From an uncultured Planctomycetota bacterium (GTDB lineage: Bacteria; Planctomycetota; Planctomycetia; Pirellulales; UBA1268): 12,460 bases of DNA. This document shows positions 8,701 through 12,460 of the stretch, one piece after another (position 1 is the first letter of the stretch; every line of letters begins with the position of its first letter). The position numbers were made by a program, and so were the translations under genes. The notes under the pieces were generated by a model. The model did no database searches. It had not been told where the DNA came from and was given only the letters and a program-made list of their open reading frames with translations. Where the stretch lies: positions 1 through 12,460 of the forward strand of contig CAJQGO010000255.1 of the NCBI GenBank assembly GCA_905477565.1. Reading direction: 5' to 3'.

Positions 8701-11245
8701 CAAACCTGGAAGATACACCCAGCATAAAATTGGTGAGGAACTCTTTGATCTTTCAACTGATCCAAATGAGACAAAAGATGTTGCCAAGCAGTATCCCAAG
8801 GTTGTCGAACAACTGCGAGCCATTGCTGAAAAATCCAGAGACGACCTTGGTGACAGCCTTCTGAAGCGAACAGGAACCGGCACGAGGCCATCAGGACAGC
8901 TATCAAAAGAAAATGATTCAAAGGCTAACCCATCAAAATCTGCAGGGAAACAAAAGACAATACCCGCTCGATTGGTTTCACACACATCAACACTCTCTGG
9001 ACGTCGCCCAAATATCATTTATGTCATGACAGACGATCAGGGGTACGGTGACATTGCCAGCCATGGCAATCCGGTGTTGAAGACGCCGTTTCTTGACCGG
9101 ATGCGAAAACAGAGTGTGTGTTTAACGGAATATCATGTCAGTCCGACGTGTGCTCCAACTCGAGCAGCACTCATGACCGGTCGCCATGAATTTCATTCCG
9201 GTGTCACACATACCATCCACGAACGAGAGCGGATGGCGCTTTCACAAACAACACTTCCGGAACTCTTGAAAACAGCCGGATACACAACGGGCATTTTTGG
9301 TAAGTGGCATCTTGGTGATGAAGATGCTTACCAGCCGGACAGCCGAGGATTTGACCGAGTCTTCATCCACGGTGGTGGTGGGATTGGACAGAGTTTTTCA
9401 GGGAGTTGTGGTGATGCCCCGGGTAATACATATTTCGCGCCTATGATTCGAAGCGATGGCAGATTTGTCCAGACCCGTGGGTACTGCACCGATATCTTCT
9501 TTCGTGCAGCCGAAACGTGGATGACAGCATGCAAGGAAAAAAACACTCCTTTTTTCTGCTATCTATCGACCAATGCACCACATGGTCCGCTGATCCCTCC
9601 AGCATCTGGTGATGAACAGTATCGGACAGCGCTTAAGGAAGCTGGAATAGAAAACGTAAAACAAATTGATCGCGTCGCACCGTTCTATGCGATGGTGGAA
9701 AACATCGATACGAATATGGGGCGACTGCTTCGCATGATTGAATCACTTGGGATTGCAGAAAATACATTGATTGTTTTCTCAACAGATAATGGTTCAGCAG
9801 CGGGAAGTAGCTTTTTCAATGCGGAAATGCGTGGGGCAAAGAACTCGCCGTATCGGGGTGGAACACGCGTCCCGTCATTCTGGAAATGGAAAAGTGTTCT
9901 GCCAGAAGGCATTGATGTCTCACACGTCACAGCACACATCGATGTGTTGCCGACACTCTGTGAGCTCGCAGGAGTAGACGTACCAGAAGCAGTCGAGAAG
10001 AAAATTGAAGGTCGCAGCTTGGTGCCATTGCTGATCAACCAAAAAGCTGACTGGCCAGACCGCCCCTTGGTTACCCATCAGGGTCGATGGAAACGTGGTA
10101 AAGCTGCTGAAAATGCCTACAACAATTGTCGCATCCGAGAAGGTAGATGGAGCTTGGTCAATACAAAAAACAAACCAGACGCATGGGAGCTCTATGACAT
10201 CGATTCTGACCCAAGTGAAGAGCATGATATTGCTTCAGAGCATCAAGATGTTGTTCACCGCCTAGCGACTACCTATGAGAAATGGTGGGAAAGTGTCCAG
10301 CCAGACCTCGTCAATGAAGACGTTGACGGGCCCCCAGAGAACCCATTTAAAACAGCCTACTGGAAGCAGTTTGGACCACGGCCAACACATGAAGACGTGA
10401 GTTACGGTAAGCACCCAAAACAAAAGCTTCATTTTTGGAAAGCACCCTCAGCCACTGCAGAGAATCCTGCACCGCTTCTCTTTTACATTCATGGTGGAGG
10501 ATGGACTGGTGGAAACCGCTTGAGTGGTTTATCGCAGAATCTAAAACCGGCACTTGAAGCCGGGATATCAGTCGCATCAATTGAGTACCGTTTTGTAGAC
10601 GAAGCTGAAGGAATGGAGCCTCCTGTCAAAGCACCTCTTACTGACGCTGCACGGGCACTCCAGTTTGTTCGCAGAAAAGCATCAGCATGGCATCTTGATC
10701 CGAATCGGATTGTCGCAGCTGGTGGATCGGCTGGAGCGTGTACAAGCCTATGGCTTGCGTTTCACGATGAGATGGCAGACCCCACAAGTGATGATCCCAT
10801 TGCTCGTGAATCAACTCGGTTGACTGCTGTTGCTGTCAGTGGTGCACAAACATCACTGGACCCAAAGCAGATGAAGGAGTGGACTCCAAATAGCCACTAC
10901 GGAGGCCATGCATTCGGTATTCCCATTCTTGTATCAGAGAGTGACCGACGGACTGGTCGTTTTACGAGATTTTTTGAATCGCGAGAGTCGCTTTTACCAT
11001 GGATTCAGGAATACTCTCCGTATGCACTTGTGACGGCGGATGACCCTCCTGTGTACATGATTTACAACAACAAGCCAGCACTTGGGCACGATGCAAAAGA
11101 CCCGACTCATACAGCTAACTTCGGGGTCAAATTAAAAGAACGACTTGATGCGGCACAGGTACCCTGTGAATTAGTCTATCCAGATGCACCTCATGTGCAT
11201 CATGCGACTATGCCAGAGGCTGTGATTGATTTTCTCGTCCCATAA
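5795..11245 (+). CDS. Triple-sulfatase/esterase polyprotein
   Basis: This is one uninterrupted frame of 1816 codons, with GGAGA at 5786-5790 just before the ATG. A single signal peptide (residues 1-27, cut after IWA) exports the whole chain. Sulfatase A (28-530) has metal Asp38-Asp39 and Asp336-Asn337, formylglycine site CWPTR (Cys76) and KWH at 131-133. A Lys/Ala/Pro-rich linker (533-570) leads to sulfatase B (575-1020), with Asp584-Asp585, Asp827-Asn828, site CSASR (Cys624) and GKWHLG. A polar linker (1021-1070) leads to sulfatase C (1071-1528), with Asp1080-Asp1081, Asp1331-Asn1332, site CAPTR (Cys1119) and GKWHLG. The C-terminal alpha/beta-hydrolase (1530-1816) has HGGGW (1566-1570), nucleophile Ser1645 in GGSAG, probable Asp1750 and a His among 1800-1803. 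It resembles carbohydrate acetyl/feruloyl-type esterases. The predicted role is stepwise desulfation and deacylation of a sulfated polysaccharide outside the cytoplasm. Usual sulfatases have one domain of 450-600 residues. Each domain looks complete. Substrates are unknown. Confidence 0.95.
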   Translation: MKRLRQSIIWIGVTCLIVAGMTQRIWAAPPNVVVILADDMGFSDLGCYGSEIETPNFDRLAHGGLRFTQGYNTARCWPTRGALLTGYYAQSIRRDKMPGVTGGNRGGRPEWAHLLPERLEAAGYRSYHSGKWHVDGDPLEQGFAHSLRIEGGQNDFFDPTGITVDGKPVEETDQFYVTTAVGEHAAACLREHAEHHGDKPFFSYVAFTSPHFPLHAPQDIIEKYTARYQAGWNVMQQARYKRLVQSGIIHAPLAAMEEDLGPPYDFPEALKKLGPGEVNRPLPWQNLTPEQQIFQATKMAIHAAMIDAMDQAVGDVMHQLKAMDALENTLILCLSDNGGSAEIMVRGKGHDPHLPAGSAGTYLCLGPGWSSCANTPFRRHKTWVHEGGISTSWIVHWPAGIPSKSALREQPVHVIDIVPTVLELAGVNESEERADESEPPLQGRSFVECLTNPVAPPPHETLWWCHDGHRAVRQNNWKLVAARDEPWELYDLSSDRTEQNNLALSHPEQVKQLEKDWNDLATQNQRLADLDGKNKPQGKPKKKKPVAKKPAAKKQAVSQTGKKRDVQKDSPRQSPPNVVIVFTDDMGYADPACYGGTYAPTPNIDRLAREGIKLTDFHVAQPVCSASRAALLTGCYPNRIGIHGALSPRVTHGLSGEETTLAELLRSRGYRTSMVGKWHLGHHRQFLPTRHGFDEYFGLPYSNDMWPYHPSAKPGTYPPLPLFENEKVIDKEVSPEDQTTLTKRYAQRAVDFLKRAGTQKDGRPFFLYLAHSMPHVPLFASKGFQGKAAGGLYGDVVAEIDASVGSVLRSLEETGHLDDTLVLFTSDNGPWLSYGNHAGSAGSFREGKGTTFEGGVRVPCVARLPGVIPAGTVSDESLMTIDLLPSIAHLTGQPLKTDAEGHCILRGKKIDGHDHLDLFCGGTRAADAPDTYHFYYKKNELQAVRKGDWKLFFPHSYRTMQGQELGQDGKPGRYTQHKIGEELFDLSTDPNETKDVAKQYPKVVEQLRAIAEKSRDDLGDSLLKRTGTGTRPSGQLSKENDSKANPSKSAGKQKTIPARLVSHTSTLSGRRPNIIYVMTDDQGYGDIASHGNPVLKTPFLDRMRKQSVCLTEYHVSPTCAPTRAALMTGRHEFHSGVTHTIHERERMALSQTTLPELLKTAGYTTGIFGKWHLGDEDAYQPDSRGFDRVFIHGGGGIGQSFSGSCGDAPGNTYFAPMIRSDGRFVQTRGYCTDIFFRAAETWMTACKEKNTPFFCYLSTNAPHGPLIPPASGDEQYRTALKEAGIENVKQIDRVAPFYAMVENIDTNMGRLLRMIESLGIAENTLIVFSTDNGSAAGSSFFNAEMRGAKNSPYRGGTRVPSFWKWKSVLPEGIDVSHVTAHIDVLPTLCELAGVDVPEAVEKKIEGRSLVPLLINQKADWPDRPLVTHQGRWKRGKAAENAYNNCRIREGRWSLVNTKNKPDAWELYDIDSDPSEEHDIASEHQDVVHRLATTYEKWWESVQPDLVNEDVDGPPENPFKTAYWKQFGPRPTHEDVSYGKHPKQKLHFWKAPSATAENPAPLLFYIHGGGWTGGNRLSGLSQNLKPALEAGISVASIEYRFVDEAEGMEPPVKAPLTDAARALQFVRRKASAWHLDPNRIVAAGGSAGACTSLWLAFHDEMADPTSDDPIARESTRLTAVAVSGAQTSLDPKQMKEWTPNSHYGGHAFGIPILVSESDRRTGRFTRFFESRESLLPWIQEYSPYALVTADDPPVYMIYNNKPALGHDAKDPTHTANFGVKLKERLDAAQVPCELVYPDAPHVHHATMPEAVIDFLVP
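5873..7384 (+). other. Sulfatase domain A of the polyprotein
   Basis: Residues about 27-530 form a complete S1-type arylsulfatase-like unit, from APPNVVVILADD to the usual C-terminal WELYDLSSDRTEQNNL segment. The formylglycine site is RCWPTRGALLTG with Cys76 at bases 6020-6022, a full CxPxR match, so conversion to formylglycine and activity are expected. An insertion at about 225-290 lies between the HFPLH segment and the second metal site. Confidence 0.9.
7385..7516 (+). other. Basic low-complexity linker with two A-heptamers
   Basis: Residues 531-574 are rich in Lys, Pro and Ala and join sulfatases A and B. The bases carry two seven-A runs, 7435-7441 and 7450-7456, both phased as A_AAA_AAA (GCA AAA AAA) in the reading frame. 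A -1 shift at either would reach TAA at 7477-7479, and a +1 shift after the first would reach TGA at 7464-7466. Either would release sulfatase A alone. The phasing is seen directly; actual frameshifting is unproven. Confidence 0.5.
7517..8854 (+). other. Sulfatase domain B of the polyprotein
   Basis: Residues about 575-1020 form a complete arylsulfatase A-like unit beginning SPPNVVIVFTDDMGYAD. The modification site is VCSASRAALLTG with Cys624 at bases 7664-7666. Ala replaces the Pro of CxPxR, a variant known among bacterial sulfatases. The second metal motif is SDNGP (826-830), and the C-terminal ELFDLSTDPNETKD segment is typical. It has no signal peptide of its own and no internal start codon with a ribosome site before it. 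Confidence 0.88.
9005..10378 (+). other. Sulfatase domain C of the polyprotein
   Basis: Residues about 1071-1528 form a complete sulfatase beginning RPNIIYVMTDDQGYGD, with site TCAPTRAALMTG (Cys1119), GKWHLGDEDAYQP and the Gly-rich HGGGGIG. It ends in the YEKWW...VNED...NPFK..YWKQFG tail that closes free-standing members of this sulfatase type. The presence of the native tail shows that the whole enzyme was joined to the esterase, not a fragment. Confidence 0.88.
10382..11242 (+). other. C-terminal alpha/beta-hydrolase (carbohydrate esterase-like) domain
   Basis: Residues about 1530-1816 start with THEDVSYG and KLHFWKAP, the usual N-terminal strands of this esterase group. HGGGW (1566-1570) forms the oxyanion hole and GGSAGA holds nucleophile Ser1645 (bases 10727-10729). 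The acid is probably Asp1750 in TADDPPVYM, and the base is one of His1800, His1802 or His1803 near the C-terminus. A complete catalytic set suggests activity on acyl groups, most plausibly O-acetyl groups on the polysaccharide desulfated by the upstream domains. The acyl group is inferred. Confidence 0.88.
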
Positions 11246-11278
11246 ATATTGCTATATGTATTTAAAAAGGATTCCACG

Positions 11279-12460
11279 ATGACATTGACAGTATGGCGAT
11301 TCGGATTGGCTCTTGTTGCAACACTTTTGTCAGCCCGTGCATTTTCAGAAGAACATAACGCAGACAAACGCCCCAACATTCTTTTTATTATTGTTGATGA
11401 TCAATCACCGTTTGATTTCAAATTCTATAATCCATCTTCAACGCTCAACGCTCCATGCATTGAGAACCTGGCTCGGGAGGGAATGGTATTTGATGCGGCG
11501 TACCACATGGGTTCATTTTCTGGCGCGGTCTGTTCACCGAGTCGTCATATGGTGATGTGTGGACGAACAGTGTGGCATCTGCCGATCGGGCCAAAGAAGG
11601 CACGCCGTGAACAGGGGGAACCACGACAGGCACGTGTTGCACCACATTGTCCGCCAGAACTTGAGTCAAACACACTTGCTGCCGTGTTCAATCGAGCTGG
11701 TTACGACACCATGCGGACATGCAAGCGTGGCAATAGTTATGAAAAAGCGAATCAGCAATTTACAGTCCGAAATGATGCGACCAAGCGGGGCGGTACAGCA
11801 GAAAAAGGGAGTCAATGGCATGGTGATCAGGTCATTGATTTTTTGACAGACCGGGAAAAGTCTGGTGATGAAGATCCTTTTCTTATCTATTTTGGATTGT
11901 CGCATCCTCACGATACACGTGATGGGACACCTGAATATCTGGCTCATTATGGGGCGACAAATCACACGAATAAAAAAGAACTTCCGGCGGCACATGACAA
12001 CCAGCCACCCGTGCCTTCAAACTGGTTGCCACATCATCCATTCGATAACACGCATATGGATGTTCGTGATGAGGTATCGGTCAGCGGTGTCTGGGGAAAT
12101 CGTGACCCACGGACTATTCGCAATGAAATTGGACGTGAATATGCGTGTAGTGAAAACATTGACGCGCAGGTAGAACGGGTTCTCCAGAAACTTACTGCCA
12201 TGGGTGAACTCGAAAATACATGGATTTTCTATACATCTGACCATGGCATTGCGATTGGTCGTCATGGCCTACAAGGAAAACAAAATCTCTATGAGCACAC
12301 CTGGCGGGTGCCACTCATTGTAAAAGGTCCGGGTGTTCGCCCCGGTAGTCGGATGCCCGGCAATACATATCTTGGTGATACGTTAGCAACATTGTGTGCT
12401 ATTACAGGTGTGACTCCACCTCCAACAGATGAGGGGAAAAGTTTTCTTCCCGTTCTCGAA
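11279..12460 (+). CDS. Secreted sulfatase (3' end beyond window)
   Basis: The visible part is 394 codons from ATG 11279, with AAGGA at 11267-11271 seven bases upstream. Residues 1-22 form a signal peptide (hydrophobic 8-18, likely cut after AFS). The S1 sulfatase domain opens RPNILFIIVDDQ with metal Asp40-Asp41. The formylglycine site is CSPSR at 85-89 (Cys85), followed by HMVMCGR, where the usual Thr-Gly-Arg is Cys-Gly-Arg. The second metal motif is TSDHG (Asp321-His322), with LQGKQNLYEHTWRVPLIVKG at 331-350. The Asp-His pair and this segment resemble choline-sulfatase/iduronate-sulfatase-like members rather than the DNG type used by the other four domains. Activity is expected; the substrate is unknown. 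It starts 33 bases after the polyprotein stop with no terminator between, so it is probably co-transcribed. Confidence 0.94.
   Translation, partial: MTLTVWRFGLALVATLLSARAFSEEHNADKRPNILFIIVDDQSPFDFKFYNPSSTLNAPCIENLAREGMVFDAAYHMGSFSGAVCSPSRHMVMCGRTVWHLPIGPKKARREQGEPRQARVAPHCPPELESNTLAAVFNRAGYDTMRTCKRGNSYEKANQQFTVRNDATKRGGTAEKGSQWHGDQVIDFLTDREKSGDEDPFLIYFGLSHPHDTRDGTPEYLAHYGATNHTNKKELPAAHDNQPPVPSNWLPHHPFDNTHMDVRDEVSVSGVWGNRDPRTIRNEIGREYACSENIDAQVERVLQKLTAMGELENTWIFYTSDHGIAIGRHGLQGKQNLYEHTWRVPLIVKGPGVRPGSRMPGNTYLGDTLATLCAITGVTPPPTDEGKSFLPVLE

Noticed and set aside
7385..9004. Separate genes hidden inside the polyprotein, with internal starts at the linkers
   Set aside because: Neither linker has an in-frame start codon with a ribosome site or a second signal peptide before the next domain. 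A free domain B or C would lack an export signal.
5795..11245. Recent tandem duplication of one sulfatase gene to make the polyprotein
   Set aside because: The three domains differ in signature, length, insertions and C-terminal tails, with no long shared nucleotide stretches visible. Fusion of different subfamilies fits better.
1..12460. Mobile elements, CRISPR arrays, tRNA or rRNA genes
   Set aside because: No regularly spaced repeats, terminal inverted repeats, transposase motifs or RNA-gene signatures were seen on either strand. The window is almost fully filled by the five genes.

Overview
The window looks like a chromosomal stretch from a sulfatase-rich bacterium, most likely a planctomycete (Pirellulales-type). 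A related PVC-superphylum lineage such as Verrucomicrobiota or Kiritimatiellota is possible. This rests on gene content: exported S1 sulfatases, a ThuA-like protein, an exported PhoD-like phosphatase and a PQQ-like beta-propeller, each behind an N-terminal signal peptide. There is no rRNA, tRNA, CRISPR, transposase or recognisable mobile element. Coding density is high.

Layout. Bases 1-1637 hold the first 545 codons of an exported PhoD-like metallophosphatase on the minus strand, running off the left edge. A divergent intergenic region (1638-1813) separates it from four plus-strand genes with short gaps (33, 72 and 33 bp) that read as one operon. They are: a sulfatase fused to an eight-repeat PQQ-like beta-propeller (1814-4543); a secreted ThuA-like protein (4577-5722); an 1816-residue polyprotein with three different sulfatase domains and a C-terminal alpha/beta-hydrolase esterase (5795-11245); and a further sulfatase cut by the right edge (11279-12460).

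The operon encodes five sulfatase domains in three polypeptides plus one probable carbohydrate esterase. Each complete protein has a single N-terminal export signal. The simplest joint role is extracytoplasmic removal of several kinds of sulfate ester, and probably acyl groups, from a sulfated and acylated polysaccharide such as one of algal origin. The ThuA-like protein fits downstream sugar processing, and the divergent PhoD-like enzyme may release phosphate. No glycoside hydrolase, polysaccharide lyase, transporter, regulator or formylglycine-generating enzyme lies inside the window, so the substrate is unknown.

The most unusual object is the triple-sulfatase/esterase polyprotein. Its three sulfatase units carry different active-site signatures (CWPTR, CSASR, CAPTR), so they come from different subfamilies and are not recent tandem copies. 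The sulfatase-propeller fusion is the second unusual architecture. Its sulfatase domain departs from the consensus at two active-site positions.
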